Positions 1 to 9,156 are shown, numbered from the stretch's first letter. The stretch is 40,771 nucleotides of DNA from CAMTWZ01 sp041749075 (GCA_041749075.1 JBGTBY010000037.1:1-40771), one strand, 5' to 3'. The notes: generated by a model from the sequence alone, not told the origin. Translations and numbers: made by a program.

Positions 1-91
1 CTTGGCCGACCATCGGCTTACCCGCTCTCAAGTGGTCGGCCGCTTCTTTAGAAAAGGCCTCGAAATCAAATTTTGTGTCTTCTTGTTTCAT
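1..91 (-). CDS. Transposase N-terminus, IS256-like, partial
   Basis: The reverse strand reads from an ATG at 91-89 to the window edge without a stop, giving 30 residues that include FDFEAFSKEAADHLRAGKPM. The pattern 'FD-EAF-KEA---L--GKP--G' resembles the N-terminus of IS256-family (Transposase_mut) transposases as I recall them. The catalytic DDE residues lie beyond the window, so the family call rests on this short segment only. No other protein in the window shares this sequence. Confidence 0.55.
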   Translation of the reverse strand, partial: MKQEDTKFDFEAFSKEAADHLRAGKPMVGQ

Positions 92-125
92 GTGTCAATT
101 TATCCAATTATGGTTTTGACACAGT
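1..125 (-). mobile_element. End of an IS256-like insertion sequence, cut by the window edge
   Basis: This stretch holds the first codons of a transposase on the minus strand and its short upstream leader. Just outside the start codon, TGTGTCAA (91-98) and TTGACACA (116-123) form an inverted pair. The outer copy is a reasonable candidate for the terminal inverted repeat of the element, which would put the IS boundary near 123-125. The other end and any target duplication lie outside the window, so the exact boundary is not proven. Confidence 0.5.
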
Positions 126-161
126 TAATTGAGCATACCCATTCCGTAATTTGGCCTCAAA

Positions 162-224
162 GTCTTACCTCGCACCTCGCACTTCGCGCGACGAACAACA
201 AACCACTAACAACGAACAAATTTG
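162..224. repeat. Degenerate heptanucleotide repeat tract upstream of aguB
   Basis: From 162 the sequence parses into nine consecutive 7-base units in one register. The first half consists of CTCGCAC-like units (169, 176, 183). The second half consists of ANNNAAC-like units (190, 197, 204, 211). The last unit, AAATTTG, contains the TTG start codon of aguB. Two further tracts with different unit sequences but the same period lie at 29806-29878 and 40349-40544. Apart from the IS leader and this tract I see nothing in 92-221. Confidence 0.7.
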
Positions 225-1079
225 CCCCGAATCGCCCTCATCCAGCAATCCAACTCATCCGACCCGTCTGCCAATCTGGCCAAGACCGTGAGTTCCGTGC
301 GTCAAGCCGCCGCAAAGGGTGCGCAGATCGTTTGTTTGCAGGAGATGTTCAATACTCGGTATTTCTGCCAGACGGTGGATGCGACCCATTTCGATTTGGC
401 CGAAGCGCCCGACGGACCAACCGTTGCTGTTTTGTCGGATGTGGCCAAGGAATTGGGGGTCGTGGTGATCGTACCGTTCTTTGAGCGTCGTGCGGCAGGC
501 ATCTATCATAATACCGCGGCCGTGATTGATGCGGACGGTTCCGTGCTTGGTCTCTATCGCAAGATGCATATTCCCGAAGATCCCGGCTTTCACGAAAAAT
601 ACTATTTCACACCGGGGGATTTGGGCTATAAAGTGTTTAAAACCCGCTTCGGAAATCTGGGTGTCTTGATCTGTTGGGATCAATGGTATCCGGAAGCCGC
701 CCGCCTCACCGCGATGAAAGGTGCCGATATTCTATTCTATCCGACGGCAATCGGAACATTATCCTCAGAAAGCGACGCCGACCGCGATGAATTTCGCGAT
801 GCTTGGGAAACCATCCAACGCTCCCATGCGGTTGCGAACGGCTGTTTTGTTGCCGCTGTGAACCGAACCGGAACCGAAGACGGACTCACATTCTGGGGTA
901 GCTCGTTCTTGGCTGGTCCTTTCGGCCAATGGATCGCCCGTGCCGGTGAATCGGATGACATCCTCATCGCGGATGCCGATTTTTCAGCCATCGAATCGCA
1001 ACGCCGCACCTGGCCCTACTTCCGCGACCGCCGAATCGACAGCTATTCGGAGATCACCAGTCGCTTTTCCGCCAAATGA
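222..1079 (+). CDS. aguB: N-carbamoylputrescine amidase
   Basis: This enzyme hydrolyses N-carbamoylputrescine to putrescine, CO2 and ammonia, the last step of the agmatine route to polyamines. It is a nitrilase-superfamily protein of 285 residues, the usual length. The catalytic triad is visible: Glu41 in CLQEMF, Lys114 in LYRKMHIPED and Cys151 in GVLICWDQWYPEAARL. The tryptophan-rich sequence after the cysteine is typical of the AguB branch. The start is TTG at 222, because family members begin just before the IALIQ strand and no ATG fits; there is no clear Shine-Dalgarno site. It overlaps the next gene by ATGA. The partner enzyme AguA is encoded three genes downstream, which supports the assignment over other nitrilases. 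Confidence 0.92.
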   Translation: MPRIALIQQSNSSDPSANLAKTVSSVRQAAAKGAQIVCLQEMFNTRYFCQTVDATHFDLAEAPDGPTVAVLSDVAKELGVVVIVPFFERRAAGIYHNTAAVIDADGSVLGLYRKMHIPEDPGFHEKYYFTPGDLGYKVFKTRFGNLGVLICWDQWYPEAARLTAMKGADILFYPTAIGTLSSESDADRDEFRDAWETIQRSHAVANGCFVAAVNRTGTEDGLTFWGSSFLAGPFGQWIARAGESDDILIADADFSAIESQRRTWPYFRDRRIDSYSEITSRFSAK

Positions 1080-3595
1080 GACAGGGATTTCTTGTCTTGG
1101 CGGGTATCCTGCTCTTTGCAGGCCATCTCGCAGCACAATCGTATTCCATTTCCGGGACGGTGATTGATGGTCAATCACGAAGTGTGATCCAAGGTGCCAC
1201 GGTCCGGGCACCGCAGTTGGATCAAGCCGTGACGACCGGCGCCGATGGCTGGTTCGAGTTGCGGAATCTTCCATCAGGCCTCATCCGCATCCAGATTCGT
1301 CACTTGGGTTATGTCCCGGTCGATAGTTTGATTTCGGTTTCCGGCAATGTCCGCATCACTCTGGAAATGACGCCTCAGGTGTTCGACCTGGGTAGCATTA
1401 CCATTGAAGATCAGGCTATTCAAAGTGATTTGCTCACACAGACGCCACTCAGTACGGTTTACATCCCGCAATCCAGGCTGCGTCAATCGGTGCGGTTGGG
1501 AGGCGAGCCGGATCCGGTTCGGTTCATCCAATCCATTCCCGGTGTGAAAACGGAAAGCGATTTTTCGGGTGGATATTCGGTTCGGGGAGGACGCAATGAT
1601 CAGAATTTGATTTTGTTCGATGGGATGCCAGTATACAGTCCGTGGCATTTGTTCGGACTGTTCAGTGCGTTCAATTCGCAATCGGTATCCGGGTTGGAGT
1701 TCTCCAAAGGCATATTTTCTCCGCGTTATGGAAGTCGGATCAGCTCCGTGCTGCACCTGTATGCGACCGATGGAAGCCGTTCGAAAGGCCTCGATGAATT
1801 GAACATTGGTATGGTGAGTTCAAGCCTGACCGCTGGAACTCCTTACTCCAAAAAAGGATCGATTTTTGTTTCGTTGAGGCGGACGTACATGGATCCGTTC
1901 CTAGCCGCGTTCGATCGAGATGAGCAGGAAATCGATCAACGCACCACCTATTATTTCCATGATCTGAGCGCGAAACTCAAGCACACGTGGTCGCCGAAAT
2001 GGGAATCGGATATGCTGATGATCTATGGAAAAGACCGGTTCGGATATCGCACGGTCGAATCCTATTCCAATTTATTCAACTCAGGCATCGGCGATTTCGA
2101 GGATTTTAGAGAACGCAAGAATACCGGTCTGATGTGGGAAAATTCAGGAATTAGCGCCCGAACGAGATACAAAGGGGAATTCTGGTCGATGGAATTTCAA
2201 ACCTATTTCACCCGATATCAGTCTGAATCAACCGACGATTCCGATTTCATGCTGGATTTTCAACTCACGGAGAAGGTGCTCTTTGGATCGCAAATTCTCA
2301 CGCAAATCACGCGGGAAAACCGCGATTACCAACTTCAGAAGCAGTTTGATCAAGACATTCAAGATCTTGGAGGACGAATCCGGATGACCTGGAAACAGGA
2401 TGACTCCTTCACCTTCGATGCCGGCATCGAATCCATCCGTCATTGGTTTACCGATCGCGGAACCTTGAACGAGCAAACCGTCATCACCTCCGATCAGATC
2501 ACACTCGGTTATCCTGCTGTGGATCTGGTGACCGATCAATATTTGTCGCGTTTGGTATCGATCGACCTCACTTCGCAAGAAACGGCGGTTCATGCTGGTG
2601 TGTCATTGAATTACACGCGGCTATCGGTCTATCCCGGATTGCGGATGGAGCATTATTCGCATGGAAACCACGTCAAACTGCTTCCGCGTGTGAATGCCAT
2701 TTATCGGCTCTCATCGAAATGGAGCATGACAGCCGGATATGGGATGTTCCGTCAATATGTGCAGGCCGTGGGCATCGATCTGTTGCAAGTACCGGTGGAG
2801 AAGTGGATATGGTCGAGCCCGAGCATCAAACCGATGGATGGTCGTACGTTCACATTGGGGACTCGGATGGTCTTGAATGAAAACCTGACGCTGACCGTGG
2901 AAGGATATCAGCGTGAATTCCGAAATCTGTTATCGCTAGATCCAGTCGAATTGTACGCCGCGGTAGGAGGGACGGGGACGTTCGTGCCGGTATACCGGGA
3001 TATCACGGTCGCCGGTGAGGGAAGAGCGATGGGAATCGAGAATTCGATCGAATGGAGAGCGAACCGCCTCAGCGGGCGATTTTCATATGCCTTGAGTCAT
3101 TCCCAAAACCGATTCCAGAACATCAACAACAATCAGTGGTTCGATTCAAGAACCGACAGCCGGCATGATTTCAGCTCCGATATGTTGTATCGGTTTCATC
3201 GAGCATGGATCGGAGGGGCGCAGTTCCGATTCAAATCCGGTCAGCCTGTGACTTTGGCCTATTCCGCTTACGATCGAATCGATGATCCCTTGAACATCGG
3301 GCATGAATTTGATAATCCTGCATTGATCTGGACATCCAAGCACAATCATCGCTTGCCGGATTATCATCGTCTCGATCTGTTCGTGACCTGGCAAAGTCGC
3401 CCGTACCGTGGGTACGCCACCGATATCACATTCAGTGTGATCAATGTGTATAACCGGTTCAACGTGTTGGCGATTAACACAACGACCACGATTTTCAATA
3501 CGAATGTGGAGACATCGGTACGTCCGAAACACCGATTCCTTGGCCAATTGCCCGTGTTTCCGATGCTATCCATCCGAATCCATTCCCCATCATGA
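1076..3595 (+). CDS. TonB-dependent outer membrane receptor with carboxypeptidase-regulatory-like N-domain
   Basis: The 839-residue protein starts with a signal peptide (residues 1-20, cleavage after AAQ). A carboxypeptidase-regulatory-like beta-sandwich follows at about 22-105. The plug domain lies at about 125-230 and contains RFIQSIPGVK and GGYSVRGGRNDQNLILFDGMP. The rest is a 22-strand-type barrel rich in aromatic residues. It should bind a substrate at the surface and import it using TonB energy. The next gene encodes a DUF4249 lipoprotein, the usual partner of this receptor type in Bacteroidota. Both lie between aguB and aguA with ATGA overlaps, so the substrate may be related to agmatine or polyamines, but nothing in the protein shows this directly. 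Confidence 0.88.
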   Translation: MRQGFLVLAGILLFAGHLAAQSYSISGTVIDGQSRSVIQGATVRAPQLDQAVTTGADGWFELRNLPSGLIRIQIRHLGYVPVDSLISVSGNVRITLEMTPQVFDLGSITIEDQAIQSDLLTQTPLSTVYIPQSRLRQSVRLGGEPDPVRFIQSIPGVKTESDFSGGYSVRGGRNDQNLILFDGMPVYSPWHLFGLFSAFNSQSVSGLEFSKGIFSPRYGSRISSVLHLYATDGSRSKGLDELNIGMVSSSLTAGTPYSKKGSIFVSLRRTYMDPFLAAFDRDEQEIDQRTTYYFHDLSAKLKHTWSPKWESDMLMIYGKDRFGYRTVESYSNLFNSGIGDFEDFRERKNTGLMWENSGISARTRYKGEFWSMEFQTYFTRYQSESTDDSDFMLDFQLTEKVLFGSQILTQITRENRDYQLQKQFDQDIQDLGGRIRMTWKQDDSFTFDAGIESIRHWFTDRGTLNEQTVITSDQITLGYPAVDLVTDQYLSRLVSIDLTSQETAVHAGVSLNYTRLSVYPGLRMEHYSHGNHVKLLPRVNAIYRLSSKWSMTAGYGMFRQYVQAVGIDLLQVPVEKWIWSSPSIKPMDGRTFTLGTRMVLNENLTLTVEGYQREFRNLLSLDPVELYAAVGGTGTFVPVYRDITVAGEGRAMGIENSIEWRANRLSGRFSYALSHSQNRFQNINNNQWFDSRTDSRHDFSSDMLYRFHRAWIGGAQFRFKSGQPVTLAYSAYDRIDDPLNIGHEFDNPALIWTSKHNHRLPDYHRLDLFVTWQSRPYRGYATDITFSVINVYNRFNVLAINTTTTIFNTNVETSVRPKHRFLGQLPVFPMLSIRIHSPS

Positions 3596-4530
3596 GACAG
3601 TGGCTCACATCCGTCCTATTGGCTGCCACCGCGCTATCCTGCGTGCAGGAATCGTATGTGGATGTTCCCGCACAACGCATGCTTCAGCTGGATGCGGTCT
3701 TCTATTTGAATGCGCCATTACCGATCATTGAAGTCCGTCATGCGTTCAAAGCGACCGGAGAAGATCCGTTTCGGTTCAATCGGAACGAGCGCTGGACTCT
3801 CGGGGCAAAAGTGGAACTTCGAGCCTGGGATCCGACCGCGCCGCCTGTCGATACCCTGACCATCGCCACCACCGAAATCCAACCTGGACGCTTCCGTCCG
3901 TTGCAGACATCCCTTCGCGTGATGCAAACCATGCACTATGAAGTGACTGTGACGTGGGACGGATTGACCGCATCCGCGAAAGCCCGCATCCCGCGATATG
4001 ATCCGATTGGATTGCAGATCTCGAACGACGACACCCGGTTTGTCCGCCGATCCATCTTCCGGAATTTCATCGATCCAACTCAGGTCGAATCACCGCCTCT
4101 CGTCGACACATTGGATATCTATGCGTCTAGAGTCGACATCCAGTACACGGCCTCAAGCGCGTTCATGGCCGTTCAGTTCGGAACCGATCACGAATTCACC
4201 GGATACAACAAGTACATCTATTTCGATCGCGATTTGGTCAATCCGTCGACGTACAGCAACCTGTATCTGGATGAGCGGAATCCGACATTCAAGCTGACGC
4301 GCGACGTGTTCGGATTGTATCCGTATCTGACATCGATCGAGGAACGTGAACCTGCCACCTTACGAGTGGTGGTGGTCGTGCCGGAAGATATCTATGCCGA
4401 TTATGCCCGCACGGATGGCGATTTCCTGCTTCCTGCCACACCTACGAACGTGAAAAACGGTGTAGGCATGTTTATCGGTGCGGTTCGGGATACGGTTTAC
4501 TATGAAATTCCCTTTTTCTTAACTCCATGA
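3592..4530 (+). CDS. DUF4249 lipoprotein, TonB-receptor partner
   Basis: The 312-residue protein has a lipoprotein signal with the lipobox cysteine at residue 17 (ATALSC). The mature part starts with a beta-rich domain in which 'ITVTWDG'-like strands suggest an Ig-like fold, followed by a C-terminal domain. This pattern and its position directly after a TonB-dependent receptor match DUF4249. Members are thought to sit on the outer membrane next to the receptor and help with substrate capture; the molecular role is not established. It overlaps the receptor gene and aguA by 4 bases each, so all are probably translated from one mRNA. Confidence 0.78.
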   Translation: MRQWLTSVLLAATALSCVQESYVDVPAQRMLQLDAVFYLNAPLPIIEVRHAFKATGEDPFRFNRNERWTLGAKVELRAWDPTAPPVDTLTIATTEIQPGRFRPLQTSLRVMQTMHYEVTVTWDGLTASAKARIPRYDPIGLQISNDDTRFVRRSIFRNFIDPTQVESPPLVDTLDIYASRVDIQYTASSAFMAVQFGTDHEFTGYNKYIYFDRDLVNPSTYSNLYLDERNPTFKLTRDVFGLYPYLTSIEEREPATLRVVVVVPEDIYADYARTDGDFLLPATPTNVKNGVGMFIGAVRDTVYYEIPFFLTP

Positions 4531-5645
4531 CCCCGAAAGACATGGGCTACCGGATGCCGGCCGAATGGCATCCTCATTCCTCTACGCTGCTGAGTTGGCC
4601 TTACAATGCCGAGACCTGGCCCGGCGAACGGCTTCCACGTGTCGAGCGCGTGTATCTGACCATCATCCAATCCTTGTTCGAGCACGAACCGATTCATTTA
4701 TTGGTGAATGATGCCGATGTGAAATCGCATGTGCTTCGGTTGTTCAAGGAAGCCGGCTTGCCGCCGGATGCGGTCACCTTCCACATCCGCACCACAAATG
4801 ATGTCTGGGCGCGCGACTTCGGACCCATTTTCCTCAAGCGGATGGAAGAATCCGTTGGCCGGCATGCGACGCATATCTATGGTCCGCACATCGCGCCGAA
4901 TGCTCCATCCGAACTGATGGCCAACAAATGGCCCGACATCGCCCTTTGTGATTGGGGTTATAATGCCTGGGGTGGCAAATATCCGCCGTTCGATAGTGAT
5001 AATGCTGTTCCGACCTATTTCGCGAACACCTATGGCATCCGGCGTTTCGTGCCAGGAATGATATTAGAAGGTGGCTCCATCGAAACGAATGGAAAAGGGG
5101 TGATGCTCACCACCGAATCCGTGATGCTCACCCAAACGCGCAACCCGCATCTGAGCAAAGCCGAGATCGAGCAGAAAATGAAGGATTATCTGGGTCAGGA
5201 GTCCATCATCTGGCTCAAAAAAGGCCTTGCCGGTGACGATACCGACGGGCACATCGACGACCTGTCGCGGTTTCTCAATGAAACCACCATCATGACCATG
5301 ATGACGGATGATCCCAAAGACGTGAACTATCGCGCTTTGCATGAAAACCGCGAAATCTTGCAAGAAACAGGGTTCGACATCATCGACATCCCCATGCCCA
5401 CCACCCGCATCGAAGGAACGACGGTGGATGGAAGTGAGCATGTGCCAGCGAGTTACGCCAATTTCTATCTCGCCAACGGCGTTGTCCTTCTACCGATTTA
5501 TGACAAACGATATGACAGTAATGTGATTGAGATGTTTAAGCACTACTTTCCTGATCGACATATCGCCGCGATACCCTGCCAAGATTTGGTGTGGGGACAA
5601 GGCTCCATCCATTGCATCACCCAACAGCTATACGGAATCCTATGA
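4527..5645 (+). CDS. aguA: Agmatine deiminase
   Basis: This enzyme converts agmatine to N-carbamoylputrescine and ammonia, supplying the substrate of AguB. The 372-residue protein belongs to the peptidyl-arginine deiminase-like family (PF04371). The expected landmarks are present: MPAEWHPHSSTLLSWP near the N-terminus, NDVWARDFGP (Asp97), LEGGSIETNG (180-189), DDTDGHIDDLSRF with His242, and the nucleophile Cys363 in GQGSIHCITQQ close to the C-terminus. The gene overlaps its neighbours on both sides by ATGA. With aguB at the head of the same operon, the two steps from agmatine to putrescine are encoded together. No arginine decarboxylase is present in the window. Confidence 0.94.
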   Translation: MTPKDMGYRMPAEWHPHSSTLLSWPYNAETWPGERLPRVERVYLTIIQSLFEHEPIHLLVNDADVKSHVLRLFKEAGLPPDAVTFHIRTTNDVWARDFGPIFLKRMEESVGRHATHIYGPHIAPNAPSELMANKWPDIALCDWGYNAWGGKYPPFDSDNAVPTYFANTYGIRRFVPGMILEGGSIETNGKGVMLTTESVMLTQTRNPHLSKAEIEQKMKDYLGQESIIWLKKGLAGDDTDGHIDDLSRFLNETTIMTMMTDDPKDVNYRALHENREILQETGFDIIDIPMPTTRIEGTTVDGSEHVPASYANFYLANGVVLLPIYDKRYDSNVIEMFKHYFPDRHIAAIPCQDLVWGQGSIHCITQQLYGIL

Positions 5646-6286
5646 AAACCCTCTTTTTTCTGCTCTTCATGACCTCGGTGGCTACCGCCCAGCAAGCATC
5701 TCATGGCTTGTTCGCCATGCCTACCGCCCATACGCTTCCGAAGGGAACCCATGTGGTCAGTTCGTATGAATTGATTTTCTTACAATACTCCTACTCGCCG
5801 ACGAACAGCACACATATTTCCGCATTTGCTGTGTTTCCGTTCACTGCCGATGCGTTCACAAGCACGTTCGCATTCGGGGTCAAGCAGCGGTTGTATAAGA
5901 CCGATATGTTGGCAGTAGCAGTCACTGGATCCTACTTGCCAGACAGTAAGAATTTTTCAGTGATGGGATTGGCCTCCATCGGTACGGATGAAACCGCAGT
6001 GCATCTTGGCGCCGGACGAGGTGGCATGCTGGAGGGCGATGGAAGCGATACATTCCTTCTGTTGGGTGGGAATCTGAAAGTGGGTAGTCGCACATCCGTC
6101 ATCGCTGAATTCATCACGTCCACCGACGTGATCGACACGGATTTCAAAGGATTGTTCTCCATCGGCGGGCGGTTTCGCACATCCGAGGGGTTAACGATCG
6201 ATTTCGGCGTGATGAGACCCGTCACGACCATCGATCTGGGTGGCTTCCTCGCCTTCCCCATCTTGAAAGCCACGTACGAATTCTGA
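5642..6286 (+). CDS. Secreted protein of unknown function, probable outer membrane beta-barrel
   Basis: The 214-residue product begins at ATG 5642, which overlaps the aguA stop by ATGA. A longer reading from 5591 would overlap aguA more and lacks a signal peptide. From 5642 the protein has a clear signal peptide ending TAQQA. The mature part consists of alternating hydrophobic and aromatic strands and glycine turns, and ends in KATYEF, a terminal-phenylalanine pattern seen in outer membrane beta-barrels. I do not recognise a named family. It is the last gene of the agmatine operon and could be a small porin. Confidence 0.65.
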   Translation: MKTLFFLLFMTSVATAQQASHGLFAMPTAHTLPKGTHVVSSYELIFLQYSYSPTNSTHISAFAVFPFTADAFTSTFAFGVKQRLYKTDMLAVAVTGSYLPDSKNFSVMGLASIGTDETAVHLGAGRGGMLEGDGSDTFLLLGGNLKVGSRTSVIAEFITSTDVIDTDFKGLFSIGGRFRTSEGLTIDFGVMRPVTTIDLGGFLAFPILKATYEF

Positions 6287-6296
6287 TACTTTTTGT
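6263..6296 (+). promoter_or_regulatory. Possible Bacteroidota-type promoter for gatB
   Basis: TTG at 6263-6265 is followed after 21 bases by TACTTTTTG (6287-6295), which resembles the Bacteroidota -33/-7 pattern (TTTG, spacer 19-21, TAnnTTTG) with one extra T. It lies across the end of the preceding gene and in the 48-base gap before gatB, where a new transcript would be expected. Evidence is sequence similarity only. Confidence 0.3.
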
Positions 6297-6334
6297 AAAT
6301 TCCGGCACTCACCAACACAGGATGTAAGTTTCCT

Positions 6335-7834
6335 TTGGATACGGATATACGACCCGGTGTGTACGAGACCGTAATCGGTCTGGAAGTGCACGCCCAACTG
6401 CTGACAAAAAGCAAAGCGTTCGCACCTGTGACCACCGAATTCGGCGGCGCGCCCAACACACATGTCACTCCGTTGTGCTTGGGACATCCCGGTACCTTGC
6501 CCGTTTTGAACGAGAACCATGTGCGGTTCACCGTCAAGATGGGCCTGGCCACCAACTGCCAGATCGCGCCACGCTCCATATTTGCGCGAAAGAACTACTT
6601 TTACCCCGATCTGCCCAAAGGCTATCAGATTTCCCAATTCGACACGCCGATCTGTTTCGGCGGATGGGTGGATATCCAGCTTGAGGACGGCTCCACCAAA
6701 CGCATCCGCATCAACCGCATCCATATGGAAGAAGATGCGGGGAAGTCGATTCACGACCAGGATCCATACAACACCTTAGTGGATTTGAATCGCGCCGGAA
6801 CGCCTCTGATCGAAATCGTGACGGAGCCTGACATTTCCAACCCAGCCGAAGCCTACGCCTACCTGACCAAGATCAAACAGATCGTTCAGTATCTGGATAT
6901 CTGTGATGGAAACATGGAAGAAGGCAGCCTCCGATGCGATGCGAACGTGAGTATTCGTCCGGTAGGCGAGACCAAACTCGGCACCCGCACGGAGATCAAG
7001 AATGTGAACTCGTTCCGGAATGTGGAACGGGCGCTGCATTTCGAGGTGATCCGCCAGGGGAAACTGCTCGACAAGGGCGGAAAAGTGGTGCAAACCACTC
7101 TGTTGTGGGATGCGAACAAGCTCGAAACCCGTGAGATGCGCTCCAAAGAGCAAGCCCATGATTACCGCTATTTCCCGGAGCCCGATCTACCACCTGTGGT
7201 GGTGACAGATGCGATGATGGCCGACATCCGCGCCGAACTCCCCGAAATGCCTGAACAACGTTTGCAGCGTTACGCCGCGATTGGCGTGCCTGATTTCGAT
7301 GCGTTTCTACTTACTGAAGACAAAGCCAAGGGCGATTATTTCGATACCGTGGTATCGGGTCAACCCGTGACCATGCAGAATCTCGCCGGTTACGAGCCGA
7401 CACTGAGCGATGTGAAGATGGCATCGAACCTCATTACGAACGTTGTGAACACGATTTTAAATGAGCGAAAACTCGACATCCAAGAGTTTCCCATCACACC
7501 CGAAGCCCTTCGCGGCGCACTGAAATTGCGTCTGGATGGCCAGATCAGTTCCAATGCGCTGAACGATCTCATCAGTTTGATGTTGTCCGATTCGAGAGAT
7601 GCGGAGACCATTGCCAAAGAAAAAGGGCTGATTCAAGTATCGGACACATCCTTCCTCGAACCGCTGGTTGACGAGGTCATATCCTCGAATATGGATAAAG
7701 TGAAAGCCTACAACAGTGGGAAAGACGGACTCTTAGGCTTTTTTGTCGGGAATGTGATGCGTGCGTCGCAAGGAAAAGCGAACCCGCAGATGGTCTCTGA
7801 AATGGTTACAAGAAAATTGAAGGAACAGGCATGA
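6335..7834 (+). CDS. gatB: Asp/Glu-tRNA amidotransferase subunit B
   Basis: GatB is the tRNA-binding kinase subunit of GatCAB. It activates Glu-tRNA(Gln) or Asp-tRNA(Asn) for conversion to the amide form in the cytoplasm. The 499-residue protein has the full GatB domain (YETVIGLEVHAQL, VDLNRAGTPLIEIVTEPD, GTRTEIKNVNSFRNVERAL, DYRYFPEPDLPP). The helical GatB/Yqey tail at about 350-497 is complete. The start is TTG at 6335, placing the conserved VIGLEVHAQL at residues 12-21. gatA and gatC are not in the window. The next gene overlaps by ATGA. Confidence 0.95.
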   Translation: MDTDIRPGVYETVIGLEVHAQLLTKSKAFAPVTTEFGGAPNTHVTPLCLGHPGTLPVLNENHVRFTVKMGLATNCQIAPRSIFARKNYFYPDLPKGYQISQFDTPICFGGWVDIQLEDGSTKRIRINRIHMEEDAGKSIHDQDPYNTLVDLNRAGTPLIEIVTEPDISNPAEAYAYLTKIKQIVQYLDICDGNMEEGSLRCDANVSIRPVGETKLGTRTEIKNVNSFRNVERALHFEVIRQGKLLDKGGKVVQTTLLWDANKLETREMRSKEQAHDYRYFPEPDLPPVVVTDAMMADIRAELPEMPEQRLQRYAAIGVPDFDAFLLTEDKAKGDYFDTVVSGQPVTMQNLAGYEPTLSDVKMASNLITNVVNTILNERKLDIQEFPITPEALRGALKLRLDGQISSNALNDLISLMLSDSRDAETIAKEKGLIQVSDTSFLEPLVDEVISSNMDKVKAYNSGKDGLLGFFVGNVMRASQGKANPQMVSEMVTRKLKEQA

Positions 7835-9156
7835 GATCGCTCATTGGTTTGGTTGGGTTATTGTTTTTTGCGGGTGGATGTGAGAAGGAGCCGGTCGCGC
7901 CGACCTATTCCACAGCCTTGATTTCGGGAATCATCACGGTGGATGAAAGTGATGATTTTTCCGGCATCGATGTTCGCATCGTCATTCCGGGCGATACCTT
8001 GTTTCATTCGATATCCAACATCGACGGACTTGTAAGCGGCCTCGTTCGCTTTCGCCAACCCGGACGTTATGTGATGTCCATTTCACGCAACAACCGGATC
8101 TTGCATGAGCATGAGTTGATATTGGCAGCGGATGATACCCTGTCATTTTCGGGTGTCATTCCTCGTTTGGCCGAGTCGTTCGTGGTCCAATCCCCTGAGC
8201 AAACCGCATGGCAGACCTATATGCGTTTGAATCGCCAGTATGATCGGATCTTGCGCTTTTCCTCAACCGGCGCGATCAGTGTCGATTCGGTACGGTCCAC
8301 CATCAAGATGTGGAGCGACTTGTTCTGGTCGTTGAATAATGCCCATCCGTCCACCTTTGCATCGGTCCAAGCCAGATTCAGAAGCATTACGATGCTGAAT
8401 GGAATCGATGATGACATGATGTTGGATCGGATGTCGACCTTGGGAAACAGCAACGAAGAATTCGCACTCCGACTGAGTCTGGGTTCCGAAATCGCGCTAC
8501 GCACACGTGGCATCGAACCAGCCTTGGCGTATGTGGATTCGTTGAAGAAAACCACACGGAATGCGGATTTAAAGTCGTCATCCGATATGCGTCGCATCGA
8601 ACTGATGGTGTTATCGGGTGATGCGGATCGTTCCCTTGCCGAAGTGAAATCCTTCCGTCGTAAACACAAAGATACCGCATTCGACAACTGGGCCTCCGCA
8701 CTTGAGTATGAGTTGGAATTCCTGATTCCAGGAAAATTCTTGCCAGAATTTTCCATTGGTTTGGATGGTGATTCGCTCACATCCGCATCATTGGCTGGAA
8801 AACCGTACATGATCGAATTCATCGGCTTGGCCACCAACCCCTATCGCGATCAGTACTCTGATCTCGTTGCCTTGCACACGAAAGTGGCGGATGCCGGCAT
8901 CCGCTTCATCACTGTTCCCCTTGATACACATCCCGCTATTCTGGCTGGATTTTTCACCGAACGCCCGAAACGCTGGACCGTGACTCCGATCGGCGCCTTC
9001 GCCACATCGAACATCGGCGACCAACTTCGAGTGGATCAAGTTCCGATGCGCTATCTCGTCGGTGCGGACGGCATCGTGATCGGTCGCTACTTCTCCTATG
9101 ACCTGGATGAGCTCGAAACCGATCTCACACCACTCCTCACACAACCCAACCTCTGA
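7831..9156 (+). CDS. Lipoprotein with C-terminal thioredoxin-like domain lacking the CxxC motif
   Basis: The 441-residue protein has a lipoprotein signal with Cys17 (FFAGGC). An N-terminal beta-sandwich of about 90 residues is followed by a helical middle region to about residue 300. The C-terminal 135 residues resemble an AhpC/TlpA-type thioredoxin fold: PEFSIGLDGDSLTSASLAGKP, then YMIEFIGLATNPYR, and VDQVPMRYLVGADGIVIGR with the usual cis-proline position. Where a TlpA-like protein has WCxxC, this one has GLATNPYR, so it cannot act as a conventional disulfide reductase. It may bind a partner instead. It overlaps gatB by ATGA and tpiA by one base, but no functional link is evident. Confidence 0.7.
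   Translation: MRSLIGLVGLLFFAGGCEKEPVAPTYSTALISGIITVDESDDFSGIDVRIVIPGDTLFHSISNIDGLVSGLVRFRQPGRYVMSISRNNRILHEHELILAADDTLSFSGVIPRLAESFVVQSPEQTAWQTYMRLNRQYDRILRFSSTGAISVDSVRSTIKMWSDLFWSLNNAHPSTFASVQARFRSITMLNGIDDDMMLDRMSTLGNSNEEFALRLSLGSEIALRTRGIEPALAYVDSLKKTTRNADLKSSSDMRRIELMVLSGDADRSLAEVKSFRRKHKDTAFDNWASALEYELEFLIPGKFLPEFSIGLDGDSLTSASLAGKPYMIEFIGLATNPYRDQYSDLVALHTKVADAGIRFITVPLDTHPAILAGFFTERPKRWTVTPIGAFATSNIGDQLRVDQVPMRYLVGADGIVIGRYFSYDLDELETDLTPLLTQPNL

Noticed and set aside
2..484. Open frame of 160 codons on the plus strand at the left edge
   Set aside because: It crosses the IS end, the heptamer tract and aguB in another frame, and its protein has no recognisable domain.
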